From Heterocephalus glaber (Eukaryota > Chordata > Mammalia > Rodentia > Bathyergidae), in NCBI RefSeq assembly GCF_000247695.1, contig NW_004624801.1, positions 2,261,660-2,325,659 on the forward strand: a DNA stretch of 64,000 nucleotides, written 5' to 3'. Each line of letters starts with the position of its first letter. Within the stretch, counting starts at the first letter, position 1. The translations under genes and the position numbers were made by a program. Below are positions 1 through 12,129 of this stretch, in pieces. The notes under the pieces were generated by a model. It had not been told where the DNA came from. It saw nothing but the letters and a program-made list of their open reading frames with translations, and searched no databases.

Positions 1-2710
1 CAAATGTCTTGGAAAGGGGAATATTAAGACAGGTCATCCACATAGTGAAGAAGGTTGAACCATATTCAAAGAAGACATCAGCCAATTTAGCCCAAAGAGT
101 TTGAGAAAATGGATGGAGCTTTCAGTATACTCTTGGGGAGGACTACCAGGGTATGTTGTTGGCCCTTCCAGAAGAAGGTGAAAGGTATTAGCTGTCAAGG
201 AGTGTTGGTACACTGAAGAAAGCACTCAGACATGAACAGTTGGAAAGTAATGGCTGTCAGAGGGAACACTGGACAATGAGGTATGAGCATTAGGTGCTGG
301 GGAGTAACTATGTTGTTAATGATGTTGAGATCCTGCATAAATTTTCATCATCTTCTATGAGATTTGGATGGGAGTATTGTAAAGTCTGGTGAGGAGAACA
401 ATAAGTTTTTTATGTATAAAGCCATCTATAATGAGTTGTATGCCAGACAAGGCCTCGGGACTTAAGAGATATTGCTTGATATTGGGGAGAGGCTTATTAT
501 GATCCACCTGGATTTTAATTGGAAGTGCTGAATGGATATGAGCAACAGAAGTGTTAGAAGGTGCCCAGAGGTTCTCAGGCAATGCTAGAAGGCAAGATGA
601 CTAGGCTGACACAGAAGAAGCTACCTGGGTAGGGGTTAATTTAATTAGGTCAGAGCCCTCTGGTGCACTTAACTCTAGTATCATTCCCCTGTTTGGGGAA
701 AGAGATATGGGCTTGATATGGTTTCAGAAAATCCCTCCCCAACAGATATATGAAGGCCAACCAGGTGAGTAGGAAACAGTGACTTTCCAAGAGAGGCTCT
801 AATTGGAAGGAAATGGCTACTAATTGGGGAACAGCCATTCGGTGGTTAGCAGCCCTGACAATACAAATTCAGAATTCTGAGTAGGAGACCCTAAAAGTGT
901 ATCAGAGTTAAGAATGGATAGAGTAGTCCTAGACTCAACTAGAACTCTGACTAGTTACTTCCCGATTTTAATATCTAATTCCCCTACTTAGCTGGATTTA
1001 AGTAGGGAAAATGTTCCATATATGTCCCCAGAACACCTCCAGTTTTGTTTGGAAAAGGGTAAAGTAGTCTTCTCAGGATTTAATTGTATCCAGAATTTGT
1101 ATTTAAGTCAGTCTTTTTTAAAATTCCTTATACACTTGCACAAAAATTAACTTTTCATTCTGAGATGCAGAGGCAGTTGGGGGCTTCATCTTTAGTTACT
1201 ATAACTGGAGAATTATTATTTTGGTGGTTTTCTCCTGGCAATGTAAGGCTCCAATGACTCGAGATTCTTTATCTTCTTCTAAGATCTTTATCAGCTGGGT
1301 AGCTAGGGAGGCTACTTCGTGGAGACATTTAGTCCCCCTGTTGAAATGACTAGAGTGCTGTGGCTCTCAGAAAGTCCACATGCAAAAATCAAGTTAAACA
1401 AGTTAAATGTCTCATTATTCTGATCCTTAATCCCTAAGATTTTATGAAAGATTTATTGAAATCTATGAAAGTAATCAAGGGCTGAGGCGTCCTCTTTTGA
1501 GAGTATGGCTTCCCAGTTCACCTGAGGGAGGAAATCAAAGGAATGCCCTGTAAGAAACCAGCAGCTGTTCTTTGTACATTATCAAATCCCAAGCCATCAA
1601 CCAATTTCAAATCTTCAAGCAGGCTTTCCCATTTGATAGCGAACATGCATTCCTAGTCAAGTTCATTCCCTACAAGCAGCAGAATAAGTTGATAAAAATC
1701 TGAAAATCCAGGCTGGTAAATGCCACTGATTAGGCTACAGTGTCATCCAAATTCAGGGGAGTCAATTTTGCAATTCATGGCGTCCTTGCAATGGCTAAGC
1801 ATTTTGAGTCAATCTAAGGCATATAGGCAAGCTGTCTTCATTTCTTGTCGCCTGTGTCTTAAAGGGAGCTACTAGCGATGGGCCTAAGGAATCACGGGAA
1901 AGAACAAGGATGTGGAAGGAGGAAAAGAAGGGATGTTCAGGGAGTGTGGAAGGGGGAAAATAGAGGATTGTAGAGTAGAGAGGAGGCGATGGGAAAAGGG
2001 CAAATGATGGGCAGGAAAACCAGTGGCAGCAGTGGAAGCACTGCTAGTTTGAGTTTTGTTAATACAAGTGCTAGTTTCTTTTTCTAGTTTATTCAGCTGC
2101 TCCTTTAGTTTTAGAGTATTCTCTTTGAGAGATACAACAATAGATCCTTAGGCTCACTGATAAGCCTTAAAATGCCAGGTAATAATGCTTCACATTTATT
2201 CTGAGAATTTCAGTGATTTCTTTGTTCTAATCATGAACAAAAATAGACAGATTTTGGAATTTCAAAAGAGCCCCAATTTGATCATCCCAAGTTATATGGG
2301 TCCAGAGACTCACCCAATCATATTCTTCTGAAGCATTGTGCTTTAGTTATAAAGCCAGCTGGAGTGCCAGCAGGCGGCTGATTAGCAGGAGATTTAGAGC
2401 CTAGGTTACCCGTTTTGTGCTCACCTAATGAAGGAATCCATTCCTGTGCAAACTGAGATCAAGATCGCTGTGTGAGTCCCCATCATGGCCTTGATGGGTG
2501 GAGTCCAATATAGTCTGCATGAAGGAGCCTCTCTGACTAAAGCCAAGTCTCCAAGACCTTGAACCTGGAGCTTAGGAGCTTTGGATATGAGAAGACTTCC
2601 ACAATATTCCCTGGCACTGCTGGAGAGACAATGGAGCTCAGGGTCTCTTGCAAGTACCTGCCTGTTATTCCAGGATGGAGCTGAAAAGAGCAGAGGAAGA
2701 TTGCTTCAGA
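1..2710 (-). mobile_element. Endogenous retrovirus internal region, degraded, antisense and cut by the window edge
   Basis: Read on the - strand, three broken frames resemble retroviral enzymes: a protease-like stretch with LLGRD-type spacing (about 838-650), the N-terminal part of a reverse transcriptase (about 582-355; proline-rich start, PEA..I motif, NTPI), and a later RT segment (about 225-34; EYTES). The order protease then RT toward position 1 is correct for a provirus on the - strand. The RT reads as a gammaretrovirus-like/ERV1 type. DNA from about 1000 to 2500 would be gag and leader and shows no long frame. Stops and shifts interrupt every part, so no product is expected. The element is old and defective. 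Confidence 0.72.
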
Positions 2711-2726
2711 TCCCACTTCTGACACA
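2709..2726 (-). other. Retroviral primer-binding site, tRNA-Leu type
   Basis: On the - strand this reads as an 18-base match to the 3' end of a tRNA-Leu (core TGTCAGAAGTGGGAT). It sits directly downstream of the LTR end, exactly where a PBS belongs. Its position fixes the orientation of the provirus as - strand. Confidence 0.65.
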
Positions 2727-3037
2727 AAGGAGGGTTGGTACCAATTCACTAGGAAAGACTCCAAGATTAAAAGGGAGACTTTATTCCAAAAAAAGAAAAT
2801 AACTAGAAAACCTTGGGTATGAAGCTTTAGGTAAAAAAGTGAAAGTGCACTTCCAAGGAACAAAGAGAGGGGCTGGTTCACATAGAGAATGCTGAGGTCC
2901 CCATTCTGGTCTGCTAGGCAAATGAGGGACATGATCATGCAGGAAAGTGCTTGTTCCTGATTTGTTGGTTCTAGGTCCAAGTCATTGGTCAGGACCCTCT
3001 ATCCAAATAGGACTTTCTGGAGCTGTGTAGCTTGACA
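2727..3037 (-). repeat. ERV long terminal repeat (5' LTR of the antisense provirus)
   Basis: On the - strand the segment begins TGTCAAGCTACACAG, carries CCAAT-like and AATAAA elements (AATAAA complement at 2780-2785), and ends against the primer-binding site. Length is about 310 bases. A 147-residue open frame crosses it, but LTR landmarks explain the DNA better than a gene. The 5' edge is estimated. Confidence 0.6.
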
Positions 3038-3177
3038 ACTGAAGCAGGAACACACCTAGGCAATGCCTGCAAAGTTTATTTTGTGGTTCTTCCAGGAAGA
3101 CAGAATAAACATATTACATCTACCCCTACGCCCAGTTGACAAGTGGCTACCAGGTTCCACTCTGGATTTAGGCCCTA
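3038..3177. other. Short unassigned spacer between two LTRs
   Basis: I recognise nothing here. It may be flanking host DNA or a further part of either LTR. Confidence 0.3.
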
Positions 3178-3545
3178 TATTAGTCACTTTCCAGTGTTGG
3201 GACAAAATACCCGACATACACAACTTAAAGAAGAAAAGGTTTATTTTGATTCACAGTTTCAGAGTTTTCAGTCCATAGTTGGTTGGCTCCAAGGCTAAAA
3301 CATTGTGATGGAAGCGCATGAAGGAAAGCTGCTCACCTCGTGGCATCTAGAAAGCAGAGAGCAAGGAAAGAACCCAGGAGAAAGGGGTCAAGGATCATTT
3401 ATAGTCTCCAAGGTCACGGGCTCACACCTACCCATGCAAACCCAGAAGTGTGCTTTATGCATCACGTAGCCATCTCTCGATCTTATCAAGCTGACGGTCA
3501 AGATTGACCAACACAGGCCCCACTGGCCACTTGGGACCCTTCTCA
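3178..3545 (-). repeat. MaLR-type LTR (MST/MT-like), antisense
   Basis: The start TTAGTCACTTTCC, a central GGTTTATTTTGATTCACAG and downstream 'AAGCTGCTCACCTC' follow the order seen when a MaLR solo LTR is read in reverse. Subfamily cannot be settled by eye. Confidence 0.55.
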
Positions 3546-5635
3546 GAAATTCAGCTTTTCTTAACATTCACAGTTTCTATCTTTTGATATGTCCATGTGT
3601 ATATATATCTGTGTGTCTATGTGTGCATGTCTGTGTATATATGTACATGTCCCTGTGCGAGTGTGGTATGAGTCTCAAGCTACCCAACCCAATAACACAT
3701 GTTTAGAATATGACTTTTTGCTACGCTTCTTCATTTGAATAAAGCTGTACAGTCAAAGTACGTCTAGGACCACCAGGAATAGCCTTGAACTCAAAAGCAG
3801 TTTAGATATTTTCATAAGGGTCCAGGCCAAGTGCACAGTCAGCCATATTTAGCTTTATTCTGACATCAGAATCAAAACCAGTTTTACAGAAAAAGGGAAG
3901 ACAAAGATCAGTAGAGAGTCAATAGGGGTTTCGTGACATTTAAAATCCAACTTGCTAAGTGATTAATGTCTGTTTGTCTGTCCTTTTGTCTCCTTACTGA
4001 GCCCCCTCTGTCTGTATCTTCCTCTGGGGATCTCCTGCTGATTCCTAGCAAATTAGCACTTGTTTTCCCAGACTGGCAAATTAGCACTTGTTTTCCCAAA
4101 CTTCTTCTCCTGGAGGCTTACCTGTCCTGTGTGCTGTCTCGGGGCAGTCCTGTCAACAGTGATAGAAGTTAGTCCTAGAGATGAAATTGAACGGCCATGT
4201 GCTCCTGTGCAGGGATGGTTTTTGGATGACACTTATGCAATGGAGCAGCCACTTACAGGTCTCGCCTGAAAGGAGCCCTCTGGAGGCAGACTGCTGGAAA
4301 GTCAGCACCAGAGGTCAAGAGCTCTGCTTGGGAGAGGATGGAGATCTCTCTCCCAGATCAGACCGGCACGATGGCCTCCGGTACTATTTAAGTTTCTGGC
4401 CACTTCTGAGTAAGAGGATAGGAGTGCGGTCCCATGGCAACCTCTCAACTTTGAAAATAGACAAGTCATGCATCCCTCGGAACCTCAAATGCACAGGGCT
4501 CAGAGTCCAGCCCAGACTACGATTTACTCTTCCTCCAGAAGCCAAACAAGAACTAATTTTAAACAAACCACTGCCACCAGGCTTGAGGGAAAGGCCCAGG
4601 AGAGCCAAGTGACAGCACAGGCAGACCTGCACACCCCACCCAAGCTGTTGACTCCCCAGGAGCTTTTCGAGGACTAAACACTGGTCTGAGGTTTGGGATG
4701 TCATCCACTCTACCCTGAGACTCCCTTTTCAGGTTAGGATTGGGAAATCCTTCCCACAGCTGTCCCCACCCAACCAGAAGTTGCTTCCTTTGTCCTCATT
4801 TTACTTTTCATTGAGCACCCAGGTCTGGCTTCCAATAATGGATGAGCTGAAAAAAGGCTGCTGCTTAAGATCATGAACACACACATGTGAGCCAGAAGGA
4901 TCTGTATCAGCCTGGGTTCTGCAAAAACACAGACCCAAGAGTAGATCTTACATTCATAAAACAAAACTGTATGTGGAATCATTCATAGCCACTTACATAA
5001 CACATAAGACATATTTCATTTATATTTTTATAATATAAACTATATATAAGAATATCATATAACATAAAAATACAAATATGTATTTGTTTTTTATTTTCAG
5101 GAATTGTGGGAACCAGAAAGTCCAAATTCCTTGAAGCAGACTGGCAGTCTAGAAACCAAGGCTTGAGCTGATTCTGAGGTCTTCAGGCAGAATTCTTTTT
5201 CTGGGAAAGCTGTTATTGCTCCTGAGGGCTTCTTCTGATTGGATGAGGACCCCCTGCAATAGTGAAGGTAATTTTTACTTAAAGGCAATAAGCAGGTGGT
5301 AAATATCAGCCACATCACAAATCATTTTTGCAGCAACATTTATTAACATTTGCTAAAATGACTTGCTACTACAGCCTGTCCAGGATGGCATGTAAAATTA
5401 TTCATCATAGCTTCCAAGGGCTTTGCTGGCATGGGAAATTCTTGAATTGTGCAAGTGCTGTGTTTACTTCGATCTCTGTGGACCTGGGGTACCTGGTGGA
5501 ACTTCACCTCAATTCAGGCAGTGTCACCTGTGAAACAGAAGCCTCCGTATCTAAGCAATAATAAAAGAACCTGCAGGTCACGTACTCACTATGTGTTAAG
5601 CAGCATTTGACTGAACTCGCTTCACTGAAGGCAAT
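3546..5635. other. Intergenic DNA, mostly unique
   Basis: It holds a TG/TA-rich patch (3596-3665), a 28-base tandem duplication (4048-4098) and an AT-rich patch (about 4990-5095). No frame here looks like a gene; the longest (143 codons at 4181-4612) lacks any recognisable domain. Confidence 0.6.
4048..4098. repeat. 28-base tandem duplication
   Basis: GCAAATTAGCACTTGTTTTC starts at 4048 and again at 4076; 23 bases of the unit are identical. The period is 28 bases. Confidence 0.85.
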
Positions 5636-5795
5636 CCTTGTGTTCTTCCTGCACAGATGAAGAAATTCTGAAGCTCAGAAAGGTTGAGTCACTTGTCCAA
5701 AGTCACAAAGTGTATTCAGTGGGAGTTTGAGATTTCAACCTGATTATTCTGACTCCTGAGATTGGTACCTGTCCTGTAAAGAACTGTTTTCCATA
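5636..5795 (-). repeat. MIR SINE, antisense
   Basis: The run 'GATGAAGAAATTCTGAAGCTCAG' (shortened here) followed by GTCACTTGTCCAAAGTCAC is the reversed MIR core. It is an ancient tRNA-derived SINE. Confidence 0.7.
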
Positions 5796-6888
5796 TGTAG
5801 AGCTGGATTGACTAGGAATTTCTTCCTTCTCTTCCACCTTCCCTCCTTCCCGTTCTCTTCCACCTTCCTTCCTACCTACCTGCCCACAACTGTTACCAGG
5901 TGTCTACTCTGTGCACTCTCCTGTGCTGGAAGTCAACACTTGAAGGAGTGGTAATAAAGAGATGGGCAGAGTTGCGATGCGGAGAGTCAACTAACCACTA
6001 ATCACAGTAAATCATGAAAATATTTTTGAGCTGCAAAACAGGTTTTCTCGAAAACTTAAAATTTGCCTCTGAAGAGAGTAAAACATTACCTGACCAAGTC
6101 CTGAGCATGTGTACTTTTACTTACGGTTGCACTTACCCTCATAACGTGTTGGTATAAATCTCTGAATTCCAGGCTGGAAGAAACCAAAAGATGCTGTCCA
6201 AATCAGTCCCTGTCCTCAAGCAAAAGTGCTCAGGACATCATACATTTTCACAAAGGAAGGGTCCAGCTCCTCCTATGACATTTGCATGCCAGGTAAATAA
6301 CATAGGACACTGGCTTGTCAGCTTTGGTGCTGACCCAGTCTTGGGTGGGACTGACCAACCCACCAACCACATGGTCACAATTGCATTGCGTAGGCTTTAC
6401 CATCAGGGACCTCATGGCACGGTTCTGTGGAAAAGCAAAGGGAAACAATGTTTGCAGCTATCAATCAGATGTGGTTGTATTTCACACACACTGGATAGCT
6501 TCTGCCACAACTTTTTCCTCCAAGGAAATCAACAAATGAAAACTGGCTGATGCTCTGGTCCACTGGAAGCTGAAGAACAAAACCACAAAATGGAAACCTC
6601 CGATTCTAATATAATCCAGAAGAACAAACAAGGAATCACTCAGCGGTCCTCAACCCCCTAGTCCTAAGATTTTGCCCATGGAGCAAATAATTTTCTGGAC
6701 CATCTATTCCACCTACTCCCTCCTGCCACTGCAAGGAGATGAAAATAGCTCAGAATGACTGGGTAACAGACATTCTTGGGAGTACACTGTGGGCCATGTT
6801 GATCTTGTGCTTTTTTAAAATATAAAGTCAAATACACAATAGAAAAATGTATTTGTAAAATAGCCACAGTGCTGCCAAGTGAGCCTCG

Positions 6889-7157
6889 CATTTGGTCAAA
6901 CTCTTTCATGTCACTCATGACCCTGCTCAAAGGCTTCATGATGTCTTCTCAGGCCCCCACTTAAAATAGCACCTCAACACCCAATATTCATATCTTCCGG
7001 ATCTGCTTTACTTTTTTCCTGGGATCAGACAGTACATTTGCTTGCTTATCTACTCCTGATCTGTTTCTCTGAGCATCTGAGCTATGTTCCCAGTATCCAG
7101 AACAGAGTCCAGCACATAGGAAAGGTTTGAAAAATACATGTTGAATGAACAAATCAA
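6889..7157 (+). repeat. L2 LINE 3' fragment
   Basis: The order of 'GACCCTGCTCAAAGGCTTC', a pyrimidine-rich middle and the end 'GTCCAGCACATAGGAAAGG...TTGAATGAA' matches the L2 3' end. Confidence 0.6.
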
Positions 7158-7436
7158 TGGACTGGTCCAAGAATAGACACTTCAAAGATCCTGATGAAAG
7201 CCAGTGGTCTCGGGTTTGATATTTGAAATATCTCTCTTTGGAGAGCTACGTTGAAAATCCTTGACCACATTCCATGTGTTCGGATTACACTGCTGTTAGA
7301 GAGTAACTGAGCTTGGGTAGTCGGCAAACCAGTTGTGGAATTCTTCTCCTTGTCACATGGACAGAAGTGTCCTCCAAGGGATATAAAGTGGAAAGGGTGA
7401 GGTCAAGAACTGAAAATCAGATGGCCCCAATCCAAA

Positions 7437-7650
7437 TCCTGAACTTGGCACTCCTCCGTGAGCAGCCTTGGAATATTTGTTTAACATCTCTGTTTCAGTT
7501 TCCTTGTCTATAAAAACAGCGATGATAGCAACCCTACCTGTTTTATAGGGTTTCATGTGAAGAAAAATAAGCAAATACATACAAGTCACATGCCCTGGCA
7601 CAGAGGGAGCTCTCAGAAGGTACTAACTATTGTTAATATCATTTTGAAAA
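7437..7650 (+). repeat. MIR SINE
   Basis: CTGTTTCAGTTTCCTTGTCT, a dinucleotide-rich middle and CATGCCCTGGCACAGAGGG follow MIR order. Confidence 0.7.
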
Positions 7651-7820
7651 ATTCATGGAAACAGGATTTTACTCAGCGAGATGATGACCCACCTGGAATG
7701 CAAAATGCACAAGGTGCTCGTCCTCAGGTCCCCACCACACACCTGCCTGACCCTGAGAACGACTCCTCATTTCCTGTGTTCAAGCTACATCATCCACCTT
7801 ACCTCAAAAATAGACACACA

Positions 7821-7922
7821 ATGGGCCAGGGATTTAGCTCAGTGGTTTCACCACCTGCTGTGCAAGAACAAGGACCTGAGTTCGATCTCTGGTACCAAAA
7901 AAAAAAAAAAAAGAAAGAAAAG
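7821..7922 (+). mobile_element. ID SINE with target-site duplication
   Basis: The body shows pol III A and B boxes (ATTTAGCTCAGTGG; GAGTTCGATCTC) and an A-rich tail. The 13-base direct repeat AAATAGACACACA flanks it at 7808-7820 and 7923-7935, so the insertion is quite recent. It is derived from tRNA-Ala but is not a tRNA gene. Confidence 0.9.
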
Positions 7923-7954
7923 AAATAGACACACAAGAAATAAAATGAGAGCAG

Positions 7955-8066
7955 AAATTGTAAATGCAGCTTCCCTCCTGGTATCATGAGTCAAATAAAC
8001 TTCTTTCCTTTGTAGATTTCCCAGTCTGTGTTAATCTGCTATAGCAAGGGAATGCAGAATAAAATA
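7955..8066 (+). repeat. MaLR LTR 3' end fragment
   Basis: GAGTCAAATAAACTTCTTTC followed by TTTCCCAGTCTGTG matches the terminal part of MST-like LTRs. Confidence 0.5.
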
Positions 8067-9955
8067 CCCAGTTCTCTATGAGGACTGCTATGCCTCACAG
8101 TCCAAAACATACTAAGGTCCAGGGAGATATCATGATGGAAGAAATAACATCCTCTTCTCCCCTAGACCTACACCTACCCTGGAAAAAAAATCTCCGTAAT
8201 TGAAGGTAACTTGTGTGGGTTCCTGTTTGCAGGCCTTACACATAATCCCTTAAATTTTTAATGCATTTTGGTAGATACAGCTACCAAACTAAAAATGTAA
8301 AGAAAAGTGGAAAAAAGGCCAAAATACCAAAAACGTATGTGTCTCTGTGTCTTCATATCCTTCCAACACAAGATTACTGATTTTAAGAAGTTAGTGAAAA
8401 TATTCACAGTAATTTTCATGATGCCTCCACATTTTTAATTATTTCCCCATTTTGCCTATGAGAAAACTGAAGCTCAGAACTATAAATTGCTCCTGTACAA
8501 AAGGCATCCACTAAAAGAACTCCATATGTTTGCTTAATCCAAACATATTGCTCTAACCCTAAGTTAATCTGGCATCTCACGCAGATAAGATTTGGAACTT
8601 GAAATAAATTCACACTGAGAATAAATGGAACCGAAATTTGTACTCATAAAATCAATCTTTGAATGGTCAGCTTTTCACATACAGTATTGGAGCTGTTGAA
8701 CCAGTTGGCTAAATAAAAGATTCCAGAACACACTCATCCTCCTTACCCCTTTGTCACAAAGGTGGCAGTGGATCACAACCCGGTGCACTGGCTTTCCAAA
8801 AAAGACGTCAGAATGCTCACCTGCAGATTCCAGGTGCCCTGGGTAGACAGCCAGGAGTGGAATTTGACTCCCATGGAAAGGTCTAAGACGTGATTCAGTG
8901 GGTGACCTCCAGTGTTTGCTCTGACTTCTTACAGAGGAGTTCGAAGTGGAGCTGTGAAGTTTCCCAAGCTCTGTGCAGGTTACCAAGGTCCACCCTGCAA
9001 ACAACACTGGCACTCTCTGGAAACCTGTCCCCTATGAAGCAGCAAGGAAAGAATTCCCTGGCTCTGCTTCCTGGTATCATCATCCCCAGCATCCCCTAAC
9101 TCAATCGGTTGGCCTTAGCAATGCGGTCCCACAAAACCTATAGTTAATAAATGGGACAGATTGGATATTTTTTAACAGAAAAGGTACAAGAACTCCCAGT
9201 ATTACACAAATCCACTTCTCGCCTCTCTTTGTGCCTCTCAAACTGATCTGCAGCCTCTGGAGTAGACTGGACAGAGACATCCTGGTGTTTTTGACTTCAG
9301 GGAAGAGCAAAGTCAAGGACAGAAGTCAGCAGAGCTGAGGCATCTTTCCTGCAATGTGTTCAATTCACCTGTCACCTGGCTGGCTGTCTTGCTAGAGGGT
9401 AGAGGCCACATTTAGGGATGTGATGCTAGCACGGGGTAAAGAAAACACATTTCTATTTTGTCTTTAGGTAAAGAGATGCCAGGCATCATTCTGCTTTTCC
9501 TGGTGTACAGGATGACTTATAGCTGAGGTGAGAATCGTTTGGGACCTCAAAGCCTTGCTTACTCCCAAGCAGCTTTAGGGGAGACTCCTTCAGAATGCAG
9601 CATAAAGGCTAACAGTTGGGGGGCTGAGAATGCCAGAGGCTATGCTATGCTTGACTCCTGACACTCAAAGGAAAAATGATATCCATCAGAGAAACCATTA
9701 GAGAGCAGTGACAAAGAATCTTATAGAGCTTTCGATGACATAAACAGCTTGCTGTGGCACTCGTGCCATAGGTGGGCCACCACTGCCCTAGAGCATCGAA
9801 GTAGGACACGGCCATGTGCAGCTGCTCCCACAACCTGAATGGGTATTGGTTGTGGGACTGCTGCCTGAGAAGGGTCTTACAGCTCACGTTCTCATCCTAA
9901 CATGTAGACTGGATCTGTGCATCTCCAGCTGCACAGACTACCTCGGTTTGAGATG
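8067..9955. other. Intergenic DNA with one probable MIR
   Basis: A reversed MIR-like core lies at about 8435-8600 (CCCATTTTGCCTATGAGAAA). The remainder shows no gene or repeat I can name. Confidence 0.5.
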
Positions 9956-9959
9956 AACT

Positions 9960-10140
9960 CTAGTGCTTGATGTTGCAAACGAGGCCTTTCTGATCTGGGC
10001 CCAGCCAACTCCATCTCATGCCCCTCTGCATTCTCACTGACTTGCTGTTTCCACAGCTTTCCTTGTTTCTTCCTAATTCCTGGATTTTGCACATGCTGTT
10101 CCCACTCTGGAACATATTTTCTCAGTTGAAAGTTTTGAAT
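9960..10140 (+). repeat. L2 LINE fragment
   Basis: 'TTTGCACATGCTGTTCCCAC' followed by TCTGGAACAT is the typical L2 3' segment. Confidence 0.55.
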
Positions 10141-10299
10141 TACAATAATTTTTGTTTCACTGAAAGTACCAGGGACTAAAATATACATGCCAAGCCACAA
10201 ATGAAGCAATCCCATATGGCAAATAATTTTTAATGTTAAATTTAAATGATAATATGGTACATATGTGAGCTTATAAATTCGTTTAAAAGATGAACATCA

Positions 10300-10385
10300 G
10301 GGCTGGGGATTTAGCTCAGTGGTTCCACCGCCTGCCTTGCAAGCAGGAGGATCTGAGTTTGATCCCCGCTACCAAAAAAAAAAAG
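10300..10385 (+). mobile_element. ID SINE inserted beside a B1
   Basis: It has A and B boxes like the other ID copies, with an A tail of about 12. The 11-base repeat GATGAACATCA flanks it at 10289-10299 and 10386-10396. A B1 starts at once after the second copy. Confidence 0.9.
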
Positions 10386-10396
10386 GATGAACATCA

Positions 10397-10538
10397 AGCC
10401 AGGCATGGTGGCGCACGCCTGTAATTCCAGCACTCGGGAGGCTGAAGCAGGTGGATCCTTGTGGGTTCAAGGCCAACCTGGGCCACATAGTGAGTTCAAG
10501 TCCAGCTGAACTATATAAAAAAACTATATATAAAAAAA
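10397..10538 (+). mobile_element. B1 SINE (7SL-derived)
   Basis: It begins AGCCAGGCATGGTGGCGCAC and runs through the B1 body to an AT-rich tail. A diverged third copy of the flanking repeat (GCAAACATCA) follows at about 10540-10549. Confidence 0.9.
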
Positions 10539-10549
10539 GGCAAACATCA

Positions 10550-11205
10550 ATTAATCACATGTTAAAATTCATCCCTTTAAAATGATCCATGTATAATATC
10601 AAGAGATCACCCTTTTTTAAGTCAGATGTATGTGGCTTAATGTTTCAGGTCTGTACTTGCTGGAAATGTGATGTCAGGCAAATTGCCATTCACTGTGCAG
10701 TTGAATCTCTCCATCTGCAGAGTGGGGTCCACGCCCACCCCCTGCCTGATGGAACTGTTGTGAGGATCAAGTAGCTTCGGAAGGGTGAGTATCTAGTGCT
10801 GTGGACCAGGCATGTGGCAGGGACCAACTCTGTCCCTAATCACTGTGACGGTCTTCGTCATCAATATGCTAAACTGGCCCCACGGCGCCTGTCCACAGTG
10901 ACAGCTGGTGCTTTAAAACGGATGTGTTGATACCACCCCGCATATTCTGAGACTACCAAAGCCTTTGGGGGTGACCTTCACAGCCGTGGAGTTTGAGGAG
11001 CATCTCCCACCATGGTCACTTGAAAAACAGGGAGCTATGGAGCTCTTCTCACAGGGTTATGCCCAGCAGGGGGAAACTTACTGCAACATAGTGAAGTCAA
11101 AGCTCTAAGCAAGGAAAGAGGAAAGCAGGATCTGTTTTTAGACCCTTTTCCGAGGCTATCCACACTCGCATGTCCAACTTGAAGGAGCCACAACAGATAC
11201 TCTTC
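10550..11205. other. Intergenic DNA with a MIR
   Basis: A + strand MIR lies at about 10665-10830 (ATGTCAGGCAAATTGCC...GTTGTGAGGATCAAGTAG). The rest is unassigned. Confidence 0.5.
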
Positions 11206-11206
11206 T

Positions 11207-11332
11207 GTTTTATTTTTTGAGTCAGGGTCTCACTATGTTGCCCATGCTGACCTCAAACTCCTAGGTTCAAGTGTTCCTCCTACCCAGGCTCCCTAGTAGC
11301 TGGACCCGTAGGCATGCCCCACCGCACCTAGG
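11207..11332 (-). mobile_element. B1 / 7SL monomer, antisense
   Basis: TGAGTCAGGGTCTCACTATG near the start and CATGCCCCACCGCACCTAGG at the end are the reverse of a 7SL-type SINE. It has no clear flanking repeat, so it is older than the 10397 copy. Confidence 0.8.
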
Positions 11333-12125
11333 TACTTTTCTCCTAGTTTTAAACATGGCAACTGAGGCACCGAAGGGCTAGCTGCCTGAGCGCACGCAAG
11401 TGCACTGTTCCGCTCTTTCTTCAGTTAGCTTGCACTATCCCCATGGCTCCCGTTCCCTGAGCAGCAGCCCCTAACCTCAAAATCTTCCCCTCTTGCCAGA
11501 GGCGCCACCAGGCTCCTTCACAGTTTAGTTTTCCCTTCTGCCAACAATGGCCATCTGTAAGAGGCCCTCGGCGCCTGGAGTTTGAAATTGTTTTTCTTCC
11601 CTCCCTTCCTGAAAACCAGATTGTTCCCAAGCTCCAGGCTGTGTAGCCAGTGCAGACCTGACTTGCTGGCACCCATGGTCGCTTGTTTTTGCAGCGCTGC
11701 TCCTGAGCCGTGGAGTGCTGGCGTTGGCCTCCCTGTGAGAGGCGCGCAGCAGTAAGGCATGTATTTGCAGGGAAGTAAACTTCAAGAATAAACAGAAACT
11801 ACACACACTCCACATCCTGCCAGCCAAGCAGCCGTCTCCCGGTTCTGACAGGTGATCCATCTGACTTCCTCCTGGCGACACACACCAGGCCAACTGTGGG
11901 CCTTGCAGCATGGCGGGTGGGCAAGAGCACAAGCCTGGTTCTCCACGTTCTGGCAGTGCAAACTTGGAAAAGCTCTCGGCCTCTGAGACATAGGTTCCGC
12001 ATCTGAAGCCTGAGGAGAAATGTGCCTCTTACTTTTACTGTGTAGTTTGGAACTCACACTTAGAAGGTGCCATCCCAGTCCAGAGAAAGCAGGTGCCAAG
12101 GCCTGTCAGCTCTGCATCCATTCTT
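11333..12125. other. Intergenic DNA, no gene seen
   Basis: This GC-moderate stretch gives several overlapping - strand frames (up to 135 codons) with no domain or conserved motif. I see nothing assignable. Confidence 0.5.
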
Positions 12126-12129
12126 TTGG

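Noticed and set aside
2537..2980. A 147-codon - strand frame
   Set aside because: It lies across an LTR and primer-binding site, which explain the DNA better.
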